The notes: generated by a model from the sequence alone, not told the origin. A stretch of DNA of 44,631 nucleotides from JALYLC01 sp035696365 (GCA_035696365.1 DASRQS010000044.1:1-44631); one strand, 5' to 3'; shown: positions 1 to 9,600, counted from the first letter of the stretch. Made by a program: numbers and translations.

Positions 1-1
1 C

Positions 2-235
2 TTGGGAATGCGAGCCGTGCTCCCGCTCATGCTCGAGCGGCGGCGCGGCTCGATCATCAACCTCTGCTCCGTCTCGGGAGTTGCGGGACAGCCAGATGCA
101 CCCGCCTATCAGGCCGCCAAGGCCGGCGCGCTTCTGTTGACGAGGAACGCCTCCGGCGCGGTCTACCTGGCCTCGAGCGAAGCCTCGTACGTCAACGGCG
201 CGAACTTCGTCATCGACGGCGGGTACCTGGCGTGA
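2..235 (+). pseudogene. Short-chain dehydrogenase/reductase, 5' cut by window edge and internally deleted
   Basis: The reading frame is open at the left edge and ends at 235. It has the SDR core strand and serine region (GSIINLCSVSG), then the catalytic Tyr-x-x-x-Lys (YQAAK), and then passes within about 13 residues to the usual SDR C-terminus (YLASSEASYVNGANF...DGGY). In a normal SDR about 70-75 residues lie between YxxxK and this tail, including the PG motif and substrate loop. They are missing here without loss of frame, so the product is unlikely to fold as an active Rossmann oxidoreductase. The stop overlaps the start of the next frame (ATGA at 232), which suggests a former operon. The family assignment is firm; inactivity is inferred. 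Confidence 0.75.
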
Positions 236-438
236 CCGCGGCCCGGTACGCGGTTCGCGCACTCTGCGTCGGCCGGATGCAGGTACCAGGCCCTCAGGTG
301 TTCTGGATGGACGCCTGGGACACATGGCTACCGCTCGCCTTCACTGTCGTGCTCAGCGAGGGCCCAGGCGTATGCGCGCTCGTCAACACGGGGCCGCCCG
401 AAGACCTCGCTCCGTTGAACGCACACATCCGCTCGAGC
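232..438 (+). pseudogene. N-terminal fragment of a metallo-beta-lactamase-fold hydrolase
   Basis: An ATG overlaps the SDR stop codon. The first 65 or so residues (motifs such as GRMQVPGPQVFWMD and VCALVNTGPPEDLAPLN) resemble the N-terminus of actinobacterial MBL-fold, lactonase-like proteins, where the first strands precede the zinc-binding HxHxDH motif. No HxHxDH follows. The similarity stops near position 430-440, where sequence related to the tRNA-associated repeat begins, and the frame then runs on to 549 without meaning. The likely history is a hydrolase gene cut by the leftmost integration event. The family call comes from sequence style and is moderate in confidence. Confidence 0.5.
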
Positions 439-496
439 CCATGGGCCAGCGAAAGACGCCCATCGCTGACCCAGCCATGCGGCGCCTCACCGAGAT

Positions 497-567
497 ACGG
501 CCCGACCAAGCGCCTTTCGGGGAGCGGGATACTGGGCTCGAACCAGTGACCCCCAGCTTGTCGAGCT
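497..567 (-). repeat. tRNA-Val 3'-half copy A with degenerate flank
   Basis: Positions 528-567 match the anticodon-stem-to-acceptor part of the intact tRNA-Val at 38367-38439 for 40 consecutive bases. The match ends inside the anticodon stem. To the left, 497-527 resembles the flank shared by copies B and C (CGGCCC.ACCA.GCGC.TT) in a more diverged form. I see no D-arm or 5' acceptor strand, so this is not a functional tRNA. It is best read as an old attachment-site remnant and marks the left border of the island. From 568 to 763 I see no gene. Confidence 0.8.
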
Positions 568-763
568 AGGCGCTTCCGCTCAACCATGGCCCGTCGAGGT
601 CGCGTGGGCCAGGATCTGGGCCAGTCGCTCGAAGAGTGTGCATCTGCATCGGCGGTTAGCCCGGTGCGTTGGCAACGACTCGCCCCACGGATCAGCTCGA
701 GTGCCTTGGCGTAGTCCGTACCGTGCGGGCGAAGCGTGCACCTGCCCGGCCGTGAGTAGCCGG

Positions 764-1429
764 CTACGGCGCTGCCGCGGCGAGATGCCCGCGGGCTGCG
801 TCGAGCACGTCGAAGAGGTCTGCGAGGAACTGGTGCTTGGAGTCGTGGAGCGCGTCGCTCCCCGGCCGCTCTTCCAGCTCGGCATCCACGCGGGTGACTT
901 CGAGCAGCGCCCCAATCGTCATCGACGTAAGCAGGCGAGCCTTGACGCCGGGTGGCTCCTCATGGATGTCTGCAGCGTACGACTCGATCAGGGCGGGTCG
1001 TACGATATCCGCCCAGCGCGCCCGTTCTTGTCCGGCGAGAGCGGGGTCGCTCTGGATTACGCGCGCGCGTAGATCCCAGAGCTCGGAGCCCCAGCGATCG
1101 GGCTCGGTGCCCTCGGCGGTGACTGCTTGCAGCACGTCAAGCGTGCTGGCGGACTCGGGGCAGCCCGCCAGTTCCGCGATGATCCTCTGCGCGCTCTCGC
1201 TGTGTCCGGCGAAGAGCAGGTCCTCTTTCGAGGGGAAGTAGAGGAAGAAGGTGCTTGCGGCGATGTCGGCGGCCTCTGCGATCTGCGCGATGGTCGTGTC
1301 CTTGAAGCCCTGGACGAGGAAGAGCTCCAGGGCCTCGCGCAGGATCGTCTCGCGCGTGCGCTGCTTCTTGCGGGCGCGCCGGCCCAGCGGCTCCTTGGTC
1401 ATCTCGCGATCCATGCGACCACCGTACAC
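764..1429 (-). CDS. TetR/AcrR family transcriptional regulator
   Basis: This 221-residue protein has a classic N-terminal TetR helix-turn-helix (residues about 18-65: TRETILREALELFLVQGF, then TTIAQIAEAADIAASTFFLYF, PSKEDLL), followed by an alpha-helical ligand-binding domain with no recognisable specificity. In-frame ATGs lie at 1429, 1414 and 1402; starts at 1414 or 1402 also keep the whole domain. It is divergent from the flavin dehydrogenase genes at 1545, and the 115-bp gap contains a perfect TATAAT on the minus strand plus a short palindrome. It therefore probably represses itself and the dehydrogenase operon; the ligand is unknown. Confidence 0.9.
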   Translation of the reverse strand: MYGGRMDREMTKEPLGRRARKKQRTRETILREALELFLVQGFKDTTIAQIAEAADIAASTFFLYFPSKEDLLFAGHSESAQRIIAELAGCPESASTLDVLQAVTAEGTEPDRWGSELWDLRARVIQSDPALAGQERARWADIVRPALIESYAADIHEEPPGVKARLLTSMTIGALLEVTRVDAELEERPGSDALHDSKHQFLADLFDVLDAARGHLAAAAP

Positions 1430-1462
1430 CTCGGCCTCTCGGGCGAGTCTCCGCTACCTCCA

Positions 1463-1512
1463 ATTATAGAGTCTAGGCTTTACTTGATGACGATCTATGT
1501 TTGGGCTAGTGT
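1463..1512. promoter_or_regulatory. Divergent promoter region, TetR gene / dehydrogenase operon
   Basis: Reading the minus strand, 1468-1463 is a perfect TATAAT suited to the TetR gene; I see no good -35 for it. On the plus strand TTGATG at 1484-1489 and TAGTGT at 1507-1512 are 17 bp apart and lie about 33 bp before the GTG at 1545. A small palindrome (TAGA-G-TCTA, 1468-1476) sits between them and is a candidate half of a TetR operator. Confidence 0.45.
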
Positions 1513-1544
1513 TTCGCCATCGCTTCTCCACGAGGAGGTGGGAC

Positions 1545-2246
1545 GTGAAGGCTGAGGCAGATGGACCTGTCCGCGTGGGATTCTCGCGCAGCGAGCTGCT
1601 CAGGCGTGCGGCTGTCACGAGCGTGGTGGTCGCGGTGCCTGCCGTCGGAACTGCGCAGGTCGGGATCGCCGGCGCCGCGACCGCCGCGACCGCCGCGACG
1701 AAGCGTGCGGCGGCCTTGACGCCCGCGCAGAACGGGGTGCTCGAGGCACTCGTCAATCGCCTGATACCGGCGGACGCGAACGGGCCGAGCGGCACCGACG
1801 CGGGCGTCGCCGCATACATCAGCCATTCGCTCGCCGGCGGGCTGGCAGGTGGGATCGCCGCGACGGCGCCGCTTTACACCGCCGGCCTGAGCGCCGTCGA
1901 CGCGTGGTCTCAGGCGGCGTATGGCGGGGTCTTCTTCACGGCGCTCACGCCCGACAAGCAGGATGCCGTGATCGCGGACATGCAGACGGGCAAGGCGACG
2001 GGGTTCATCCCAGACTCGTCCACGTTCTTCGCGATCCTGCACGAGCACTCGCTTCAGGGCATGTTCGGAGATCCGGTCTACGGCGGGAACAAGAACTTCG
2101 CCGGTTGGGATCTGATCCGTTTCCCGGGCGTGAGGATGCCCGTGAAGCCGGCTGACCAGAAGTTGGGGGTCGCGGTCAAGCCGGCGCACCGGTCGGCTTA
2201 CAGCTTCCCAGGCTTCGCCGCCCAGAAGAAGGAGGCGCAGGCATGA
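1545..2246 (+). CDS. Gluconate 2-dehydrogenase subunit 3 family protein (small subunit, exported)
   Basis: The protein matches the small subunit of membrane-associated FAD dehydrogenases (gluconate/sorbitol/glucose dehydrogenase type), which helps fold and export the flavin subunit. The GTG at 1545 is chosen because AGGAGG lies at 1533-1538; an upstream in-frame ATG at 1497 has no such site. The N-terminus carries a twin-arginine-like segment (FSRSELLRRAAV) and an Ala/Val-rich hydrophobic stretch, consistent with Tat export. The body has the family pattern around LEALVNRLIPAD and later DPVYGGNKNFAGWDLIRFPG. It overlaps the flavoprotein gene by 4 bp (ATGA), so the two are translationally coupled. 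No third cytochrome c subunit is encoded nearby. Confidence 0.88.
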   Translation: MKAEADGPVRVGFSRSELLRRAAVTSVVVAVPAVGTAQVGIAGAATAATAATKRAAALTPAQNGVLEALVNRLIPADANGPSGTDAGVAAYISHSLAGGLAGGIAATAPLYTAGLSAVDAWSQAAYGGVFFTALTPDKQDAVIADMQTGKATGFIPDSSTFFAILHEHSLQGMFGDPVYGGNKNFAGWDLIRFPGVRMPVKPADQKLGVAVKPAHRSAYSFPGFAAQKKEAQA

Positions 2247-3949
2247 GCACCAAACTGAAGCAGTCCGATGTCGTGATCGTCGGCCTTGGTGCGGCCGGCG
2301 GCTACGCCTCGCTCGCGCTCGCTAGAGCCGGCGTCGATGTGATCGGTCTCGAGGCCGGCCCGCGTTGGCAGCCCTCGGACTTCCCAATGGACGAGATCCG
2401 CAACGACATTCGCGGCTATATGACCCAGCCCAAAGCTGCGAAGGAAGTCCCGACCTGGCGGCTCAACCAGTCCTTGACCGCCACTCAGGGCGGCGGGATC
2501 AGCGTCATCATGATGAACGGGGTCGGGGGCTCCTCGATCCACTACGGGATGGAGCAATGGCGCTACACGCCGTGGAACTTCAGCCTGCGCACGGACTCCC
2601 TCAAGCGCTACGGCCCCAACGCGATTCCCGCGGACTCGACGACAAGCGACTGGCCGATCAAGCTGGCGGATCTTGAGCCGTACTACGACGAGGTCGAGTA
2701 CGACATGGGCGCTTCGGGCAAGGCCGGCAACATCCAGGGCAAGAAGATGCCCGGCGGCAACCCGTTCGAGGGTCCGCGGCGCCGGAAGTACCCGTTGCCA
2801 CCCCTGCGCCGGAGCGGTTGGAACGACGTGACCGCGGCCGCCGCGAAGCGGCTCGGGTGGCATCCGTTCCCGGGCCCGGCCGCGATCCGCTCTCAGGCGT
2901 ACCGGGGACTTCCCGGATGTGAGTACTGCGGGTTCTGCACGTCCAACGGCTGCATGGTCGAGGCAAAGGGCTCGACCAACTTCAACGCAATCGCGGAAGC
3001 GGAGAAGACCAAGCACCTCAAGGTCGTCACGCACGCGCGGGTAACTAAGATCGAGACAGACAACCAGGGTCGCGCCACAGGCGTGACCTACGTCAAGGGC
3101 GGCAAAACCTACTTCCAGCCGGCGCACATGGTCGTCCTGTCGACCTACGTCTATGAGAACGCGCGGCTGCTGCTGCTCTCCACGTCCACAGCGTTTCCGA
3201 AGGGCCTCTCCAATAACAGCGGGCAGGTCGGGCAGCACTACATGAGTCACGTCTATTCGGGCGTGAACGGGTTCTTCCCCGGTAAGCAGCTCAATCGCTT
3301 CAGCGGCCCGGGCGCGCAGCGCACCAGCGTGGATGACTGGAACGGCGACAACTTCGACCACACCGGACTCGGTTTCATCGCCGGCGGCGTGATCGACTCG
3401 CGCATGGAGAACAAGGCCATCGGAGGAGCGCGATCGACGCCGCCGTCGGTGGCATCGTGGGGCTCGGCCTGGAAGGACTGGCTGCACAAGAACGGGAACT
3501 CCGTCGGAGATGCTTTCGGCCAGATCGAGTGTCTCTCGTACGAGTCGAACTACGTCGACCTCGATCCGACGGTCAAGGATCCGTACGGCATTCCCGTGGC
3601 ACGGGTGACGTTCGATCTCGGCGCGCAGGAGAAGTCGCGCGCCGCCTTCGTGACGGCGAAGTGCGAGCAACTGCTGAAAGAGGCCGGCGCCTCCGAAACC
3701 TGGGTGTCGTTCCCGACCCAGCCGATCGGCGTCAACAGTCACGCATACGGCACGACCCGCATGGGGACCGATCCCGCAACGTCGGTCGTGAACAAGTGGC
3801 TGATCTCGCACGAAGTGCCGAACCTCGCCATCCTGGGCGGATCGACATTCCCGACGAACACGGGCTACAACCCCACCAACACGATCGAAGCGCTGTCGTG
3901 GAGGACGGGGGATCACATCGCCAAGCACTGGAAGACGATCACGAGCTGA
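2243..3949 (+). CDS. GMC oxidoreductase, FAD-dependent sugar/alcohol dehydrogenase large subunit
   Basis: This 568-residue flavoprotein begins with the FAD-binding fold (VVIVGLGAAGGYASLALARA), followed by an acidic residue at the end of the second strand (GLEAGPR). The C-terminal GMC domain has the usual catalytic His (SHAYGTTRMG) and Asn (NPTNTI). A cysteine cluster, C-E-Y-C-G-F-C-T-S-N-G-C, at about residues 228-239 resembles the iron-sulfur-binding region of three-subunit FAD dehydrogenases. A 3Fe-4S cluster is therefore plausible but not proven. It would oxidise a sugar, sugar acid or polyol outside the membrane after export with its small subunit. The substrate cannot be told from sequence. 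The cupredoxin downstream is the only obvious electron acceptor in the cluster. Confidence 0.9.
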   Translation: MSTKLKQSDVVIVGLGAAGGYASLALARAGVDVIGLEAGPRWQPSDFPMDEIRNDIRGYMTQPKAAKEVPTWRLNQSLTATQGGGISVIMMNGVGGSSIHYGMEQWRYTPWNFSLRTDSLKRYGPNAIPADSTTSDWPIKLADLEPYYDEVEYDMGASGKAGNIQGKKMPGGNPFEGPRRRKYPLPPLRRSGWNDVTAAAAKRLGWHPFPGPAAIRSQAYRGLPGCEYCGFCTSNGCMVEAKGSTNFNAIAEAEKTKHLKVVTHARVTKIETDNQGRATGVTYVKGGKTYFQPAHMVVLSTYVYENARLLLLSTSTAFPKGLSNNSGQVGQHYMSHVYSGVNGFFPGKQLNRFSGPGAQRTSVDDWNGDNFDHTGLGFIAGGVIDSRMENKAIGGARSTPPSVASWGSAWKDWLHKNGNSVGDAFGQIECLSYESNYVDLDPTVKDPYGIPVARVTFDLGAQEKSRAAFVTAKCEQLLKEAGASETWVSFPTQPIGVNSHAYGTTRMGTDPATSVVNKWLISHEVPNLAILGGSTFPTNTGYNPTNTIEALSWRTGDHIAKHWKTITS

Positions 3950-4043
3950 CGACCCCTGCCACGCTCCCCGGTCAGGTTGACGGTGCCCGACCGAGGAGCA
4001 TGGCACGCCTTCACACTCGATCGGGATCCCCGAGATTTGCTGG

Positions 4044-4523
4044 ATGCTCGCACGCCGGCTGCATGACGCCTCGAAGCGATTGGTCACGGTCGGGCCTCCA
4101 TTCCTGGGAGGCGCCGCTCTCGCCGCAGGCATCTTCGCGGTGCCGCGGTATGCAACCGAATCGGCACCGGAACGGGTCACGGTCGTGGTCGGCCCGGGCC
4201 CCGTCAAGCGCGCCTTCCCGGCCGCCGCACGGAGATTGGAACTGCGGATCGAACCGAACCGCGCTGGCGCCTGGAATGCCCTCAACCTGAAACTCACGAA
4301 GAGCGGTGTGCCGCTTCACCGAGCACGCATCACGATCTCCATGACGATGCGGAACATGCAAATGGGGACTCAGACATTCCCATTGCGCGAAACGCGCGGC
4401 GGGACGTACTCCTATGAAGGGCCGGCGCTCGTCATGGCCGGTCTCTGGGACATCGTGCTCGCGGTGGCACCGCCCGGCGGCAAGCCATTCCGGGTCGTCA
4501 TCCGCGATCGCCTGTCAACCTAG
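4044..4523 (+). CDS. YtkA/FixH-like exported protein
   Basis: The 159-residue protein has one N-terminal hydrophobic segment (about residues 15-35, VGPPFLGGAALAAGIFAVP) and a C-terminal beta domain with features of YtkA-like proteins: a stretch on added groups (SGVPLHRARITISMTM), then MGTQTFPLRET, GTYSYEGPALVMAGLWDI. Proteins of this type are often beside copper or cytochrome functions and may act in metal handling or stabilise exported redox proteins. It lies between the flavin dehydrogenase and the cupredoxin genes, same strand, which suggests a shared role. The ATG has a weak ribosome site; the start is uncertain. Function beyond the domain is not known. Confidence 0.6.
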   Translation: MLARRLHDASKRLVTVGPPFLGGAALAAGIFAVPRYATESAPERVTVVVGPGPVKRAFPAAARRLELRIEPNRAGAWNALNLKLTKSGVPLHRARITISMTMRNMQMGTQTFPLRETRGGTYSYEGPALVMAGLWDIVLAVAPPGGKPFRVVIRDRLST

Positions 4524-4573
4524 GCAGATGGCGTCTTTATGTCGCCACGATCTACACGTTCGAGGAGATGCAC

Positions 4574-4933
4574 ATGCAACGAACACGCATCACGATTGCG
4601 CTGCTGGGAGCCGCCCTGGTCGTCGTTGCGCCAGCGACTGCGGCAACCGCCCACTCCGTTGCCAAGACCACCACGATCACGGTCAAGATGACCGAGTTCA
4701 AGTTCACGCTCTCCAAGGCATCGGCGCCGAAGGGGACGGTCGTCTTCAAGGTTGCGAACAAGGGCCACGTCGCCCACGACTTCAAGATCAACGGCAAGAA
4801 GACGCCCATGGTCGCTCCTGGGAAGAGCGCGACGCTGACGGGCAAGTTCACGAAGGCGGGCAAGTTCGTATACCTCTGCACCGTTCCCGGTCACGCTGCG
4901 TCCGGAATGAAGGGAACGCTCACCGTCAAGTGA
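4574..4933 (+). CDS. Cupredoxin (plastocyanin/azurin-like blue copper protein), secreted
   Basis: The 119-residue product has a signal peptide (IALLGAALVVVAPATAATAHS) and a cupredoxin domain with all four type 1 copper ligands visible: His in HVAHDF, Cys in YLCTVPGH, the following His, and Met in ASGMKG. The start at 4574 is preferred over the ATG at 4568, because GAGGAG at 4562-4567 then sits 6 bp upstream. Such proteins carry single electrons in the periplasm or outside the membrane. As the last gene after the exported flavin dehydrogenase, which lacks its normal cytochrome subunit, it is a good candidate for the electron acceptor. That link is inference. Confidence 0.9.
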   Translation: MQRTRITIALLGAALVVVAPATAATAHSVAKTTTITVKMTEFKFTLSKASAPKGTVVFKVANKGHVAHDFKINGKKTPMVAPGKSATLTGKFTKAGKFVYLCTVPGHAASGMKGTLTVK

Positions 4934-5344
4934 CGCCGATCAAGTGATTTCAAAGGCGTACCCGCGGGCCGCCGGCACGCGAGCTGGCACTGACCTGACA
5001 GTTGCGGTGATCCACATCCGTTACCTCGACAGCGGACGAGCGGGCGAAAGAGCTCGCGGGTACAGAGGCCTATGCGCGCTCTGACCGCCACCTTCCGCCT
5101 GCCTGAGGGGGGTCGAGGGCATTCCCACTGCCGCTCGACCGCTCTCGAGCGGTAGCGAGCAGATGATCGATCGCAGATGGTTAGAACTGAGGGTTCCGGG
5201 CAGGTGGCCGCCGCAGAGGATCGAGACGCTGGACGCCGCTACTGGTCAGCGCCATCGGCGCCTGGGCACGCTGGCGCTCATGTGTGGCCTATCGACTGCG
5301 AGGCGCCGGAGGCTAACCCCTCGAGCGCGCGCCTCCGCACCGAG
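4934..5344. other. Gene-free convergent gap with strong inverted repeats
   Basis: No protein family is recognisable in any frame. A long hairpin, 5133-5160 (GCTCG, ACCGCTC, 2-base loop, GAGCGGT, then CGAGC after a 2-base bulge), could end transcription from either side, although no T-tract follows. A separate 9-bp inverted pair (GTACCCGCG near 4957 and CGCGGGTAC near 5054) is also present. Confidence 0.5.
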
Positions 5345-6688
5345 CTAGGCGGCTTGCCGTTCGTCCGACGAAGCCGAAGGGAGCGCCGCGGGCGGCGTTT
5401 GCGGTTCGCCGGTGCTCGCGGGCGTGGCAGTGTCCTCGATGTCGCGCATACCGGGCAGGAAGAGGGCGGAGAGCGTGACACCACCCCCCAGGATCCCGGC
5501 CCAGATCAGCGTCGCCCGAGCGCCGATGACACTTGAGACCGGGCCGGTGAGTGCGAACGACAACGGCAGCAGGCCGATCGAGATCAGCCAGTCGAAGCTG
5601 GAGACCCGGCCCAGCAGGTTCGGCGGGACGTGCCGCTGCTTGGCCGTCGCCCAGATGATCGTCCCCGCCGTCTCGAGCACGTTGAATATGAAGCACGCAA
5701 CCATGAGTTGCCAGCCTGCCTGCGCCAGCCCGTAGCCGGCAATAGACAGAGTCGCCGCGGTCCAGACGAGGTACATGCACGTGATGTTGCGACGTGGAAG
5801 CCCGCGAGCGCCGCAGATGATGGCACTCAGGATTGCGCCCAGGCCACCGGCCGCGAACACCAGGCCCAGGTCGGACGCGCTTCCGCCAAGTTCGTTCTTA
5901 AGCACGTAAGGCAACAGGACCTCGGTCGGACCCATGAATGCCAGGTACGCGAATGCCGCCGAGACGAGCGTTCCCCACAGCCAGGCATGGGTGCGGACGA
6001 ACGCGAACCCGTCCCGTATCTCCTGCACGATGGAGGTCCCGGAGGGCGCCGTGTCGTGCCGCCGGCATTGCATCGAGCTCACCGCCGCCGCAGAGAGGGC
6101 GAACGTCGTTGCGTCCAGCGCGAACGCGGAACCAGCGCCGAAGGCTGCCACCAGCCAGCCGCCGATCGCGGGCCCGAGCAGGCGGAAGGCGATCGGTCGC
6201 GCCAGTTGGTCGAGGGCATTCGCCTGGGCGAGCTGAGTCTCCGGAAGCAGGTCAGGCACGATCGCGTCGAAGGCCGGGTTGAAGAATGCGGTCGCCGCGC
6301 CGTACACGGCGCACACCGCGACGACGTGCCACAGCGCCAGCGTGCCCGTCAATGTCAGCACCGCGAGCAGGACGACTGCGCCGGCTCGCACGAGGTCGGA
6401 TGTCATCATCAGGCGCCGCCGGTCGATGCGATCGCTCGCGGCGCCGCCGACGAGCAGGAGCACAATCGTCGGGACGCTCATCGCAATGCCCACGAATGCC
6501 AGCGCGGTAGGGGCGTTGGACAGGATGTACACCTGCCACGTCATCGCGACGAGGAAGGCGCCGTCCCCGACCAGCGACAGGGTCATTCCCGACCAGAGGC
6601 GGCGAAAGTCGCGGTGCCTCAGCGGGTCGAGCAAATGTCCATGCGCCACGCCGCCGGGCCGGTCGAGCGCCTCGTAGCTATGCTGCAT
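5345..6688 (-). CDS. MFS transporter, EntS/MFS_3-like exporter
   Basis: The product is a 12-helix major facilitator with the MFS_3 layout: HRDFRRLWSGMTLSLVGDGAF at the start, helix pairs throughout, and the loop motif ASDRIDRRRLM between helices 2 and 3. Relatives export siderophores, macrolides or other small molecules. The frame extends upstream to 6793, but those residues shadow the end of the GGDEF/EAL gene. The ATG at 6688 (MQHSYEALDRPG) overlaps that gene's stop by 11 bp and fits a coupled operon. It is the third gene of the minus-strand operon after the AOS-like enzyme and the GGDEF/EAL protein, so it may export the AOS product; this is inference. Confidence 0.88.
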   Translation of the reverse strand: MQHSYEALDRPGGVAHGHLLDPLRHRDFRRLWSGMTLSLVGDGAFLVAMTWQVYILSNAPTALAFVGIAMSVPTIVLLLVGGAASDRIDRRRLMMTSDLVRAGAVVLLAVLTLTGTLALWHVVAVCAVYGAATAFFNPAFDAIVPDLLPETQLAQANALDQLARPIAFRLLGPAIGGWLVAAFGAGSAFALDATTFALSAAAVSSMQCRRHDTAPSGTSIVQEIRDGFAFVRTHAWLWGTLVSAAFAYLAFMGPTEVLLPYVLKNELGGSASDLGLVFAAGGLGAILSAIICGARGLPRRNITCMYLVWTAATLSIAGYGLAQAGWQLMVACFIFNVLETAGTIIWATAKQRHVPPNLLGRVSSFDWLISIGLLPLSFALTGPVSSVIGARATLIWAGILGGGVTLSALFLPGMRDIEDTATPASTGEPQTPPAALPSASSDERQAA

Positions 6689-9600
6689 CGAGTTCTTCGT
6701 CGCGCCGCGCGACTCGATCGGCGTCCGCAAGCCACTCGCGCGTGTCGGCGAGGTCCATCGGGCGAGCGATGAAGAAGCCCTGGCCGAGGTCACAGCCGAG
6801 GTCGCGCAGCGCCTGGTACTGGCCCGAGAGCTCGATGCCCTCTGCCACGACCTCGAGTTTCAGGCTTTCTCCGAGTGCGACGATCGCCGCTGCGAGGCCT
6901 TCCGCCTGCGGGCTGGCGTTCGAGCCGAGGAACGACCGGTCCATCTTCAGGATGTCGACCGGGAACCGGCTGAGGTAGCTCAGCGACGAATATCCCGTGC
7001 CGAAATCGTCCATGGCGATGCGGACGCCGATTTCCTTGAGCTGCTGAAGGCGGCGGCTCGCGAGCTCGTAATCCGCCATCAGCACGGATTCGGTGATCTC
7101 GAGCACCAGCATCTGCGGGTCGATCCCGGAGTCGTTCAGTGCCGCCTCGACGTCCGCGACGACGTCGGGATGCTGGAGTTGCTTGACGGACAGGTTGACC
7201 GCGATCGTGAACTCTGGCCCGGCCTCGCCGGTGGCACGCAACCGCGCCGCGTGCTGGCAGGACTCCTGGAGCACCCACCGGCCCAGCTCGACGATCAGTC
7301 CCATCTCCTCGGCCAGCGGGATGAACTGACCGGGCTGCACGAGGCCGCGCGTGGGGTGATGCCAGCGGACGAGCGCTTCCATGCCGGCCACGCTGCCGTC
7401 CAACAGTCGCACGACCGGCTGGAAGTGAAGTTCGAACTGCCGTTCTTCGATCGCGCGCTGAAGCTCTGCGCGCAATTCGAGCCGTTCGAGGACGCGTTCG
7501 TGCATCGCTGCCTCGAAGAGCCGGTATCCGCCGATGCCGTCACGCTTGCAGATGTACATCGCGGCGTCCGCGTTGCGGATCAGCTCGTCGGCGTCCGCGG
7601 GGGTTACCGCCTCCCCGGTCCCGCTGAGCGCTACGCCGATGCTCGGACGAACTAGCAGGTCCTTGCCGATACCCGAGATCGGCATCTCGAACCCGCGCAC
7701 GAGGCGCTCGGCGAACTCGGTCACCACCGCAGGGTCACCGACCTCCTCGAGCAAGATGGCGAACTCGTCCCCGCCGAAGCGCGCGGCCGTATCGGTTTCC
7801 CGAACGGCTTCGAGCAGACGGACGGCGACCTGCTGCAGCACTTCGTCGCCGGCGGCGTGACCGAGGCTGTCATTGATCGTCTTGAAGTCGTCGAGGTCGA
7901 GGAAGATGACGGCGATGCCCGTGCCCTTGCGGGTTGCGCGTGCCAATGCGTGCTCGACCCGGTCGGAGAACAGCGCGCGGTTGGGCAGGCCCGTCACTGC
8001 GTCGTGGAACGCTTGGTGCGCGAGCTGCTCCTCGAACGCCGCGCGCTCGCTGGCATCACGACCGTTGAGCACGATGCCGCGGACATGCTCGTCGTCGCAG
8101 AGGTCGGTCGCGACGACCTCGAACTTGAGCGCGCGACCGTCGGAGTGAATAAGCGTGCAGTCGAATGCCTTCGAGCGCGAGCTTCCGTGGCTGGGCGTCT
8201 GCAGCAGCTTCCGCAGCCGGCGGCGGTCGGCGTCCAGGAGGAGCTTTTCGAACCGTGTTCCGGAAACGTCGTCGGCGGCGATCCCGAGAATCCGATGGAT
8301 CGAGGGACTCTGGTACAGCACGACCCCGTCGCGGTCCACCACCGTGATGAGGTCGCTCGCGTTGCGGACGAGAGACGCGAAGCGAGCCTCGTTCTCCCGC
8401 CTGTGCGCCTGCTCGCTGAGCGCCGCGCTCTCCAGCGCCATCGAGACGCTCGCGCACAGCGCGTCGAGCGCTTCCACGAGAATCGGCGAGAACGGCGAGG
8501 GCGCGGCAGCGATCAGCAGGCCTCGCTGATCCTCGCGGGCGGCAAGAGGGAAGACATTTGCGCGTACGTAGCCGGGCGGGAGGCGCAGCTCGGCGTGAGC
8601 GGTCTCCGGAAGCGCGACTCTCTCCGTCGGGTTCTCCGCCGCCCGTTCGAGCAGTGCGATCGTCGAGGTCGGGAGCACTTCGTCGGCGGCGGGCGCCGTC
8701 AGCAGGACGAGTCCCGCCGGGTGCTGGACGCAGAGGCGAACCTCGCCGACGCCCTCGACGAGGAGTTGCGCCGTGTCCAGGGCGGCTATGCCGATCTCCG
8801 TCGGCGTGGTCGCGTTGACGAGCGCAAGGTTGGCGAGCCGAAGCGCGCGCTCACGCTTGACAGTCCGCTCGTTCTGCTTCACGAGACCGGCCACTCTCGC
8901 AATCACGAGCAGGAATACGACGATCGACGCGGCGACGATGACGAGTAGGTCGAAGTCGCCGCGGTGCGCCTCGCGCACCAGTTCGATGCCCGGCGCTACG
9001 AGCGAGGCGACCGTCAGCAGTCCAAGCCGCTGCCAGGACAGGCGGCGCTGGCGGTCGGGCGTCGCCTCGACGAATTCGCGCATGGACGGGTGCAAGGCGG
9101 CCGCGCCCCACAGGGCGTAATAGACGAGCCACCCGATGTCGTAGATCAACTGGTGGTTGTACGTGCCGTCGAGCAGCGCGTAGCCGTACGCCGCGTCGGT
9201 GGTAAGCAGGGCTCCGATGCTCGCTGCGAGCAGGAAGAAGGAGCCGCGGCGGCGGCCGCCGTCGAAGGCGAGACGGAGAGCGGCGGCAAGCAGGAGGACA
9301 TCTCCGAGCGGATACGCGATGGAGACGCTCTTAGCGAGCGGCGAAAGCGTCGCATCGTGGACGTACGGCGCCATCAGGAAGACCCACGAGAGAAGAGCAA
9401 TGCCGACGGTGATGATCAGTGCGTCGATGACACCGGCGCGATCGCCCTGCGGGTTGCGGCGGCGCACCGCCAGGAGGACGCCTGTCATCAGCGCCGGATA
9501 AACCAGGAGGTAGAGGACGTCCCCGGCAGATGGGAACGGCACGTCGTGTCCGATCACCTGCGGGTAGCTGTACGTGTAGACGTCGCCGAGGAAGAACAGC

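Noticed and set aside
294..587. Minus-strand frame with WFEPS-like text over tRNA copy A, and like frames over copies B and C
   Set aside because: The W-F-E-P-S text is simply the translation of the tRNA T-arm; the frames differ between copies and have no family.
2198..4297. 699-residue minus-strand open frame
   Set aside because: It mirrors the GMC dehydrogenase on the other strand; Arg/His/Val-rich shadow text with no domain.
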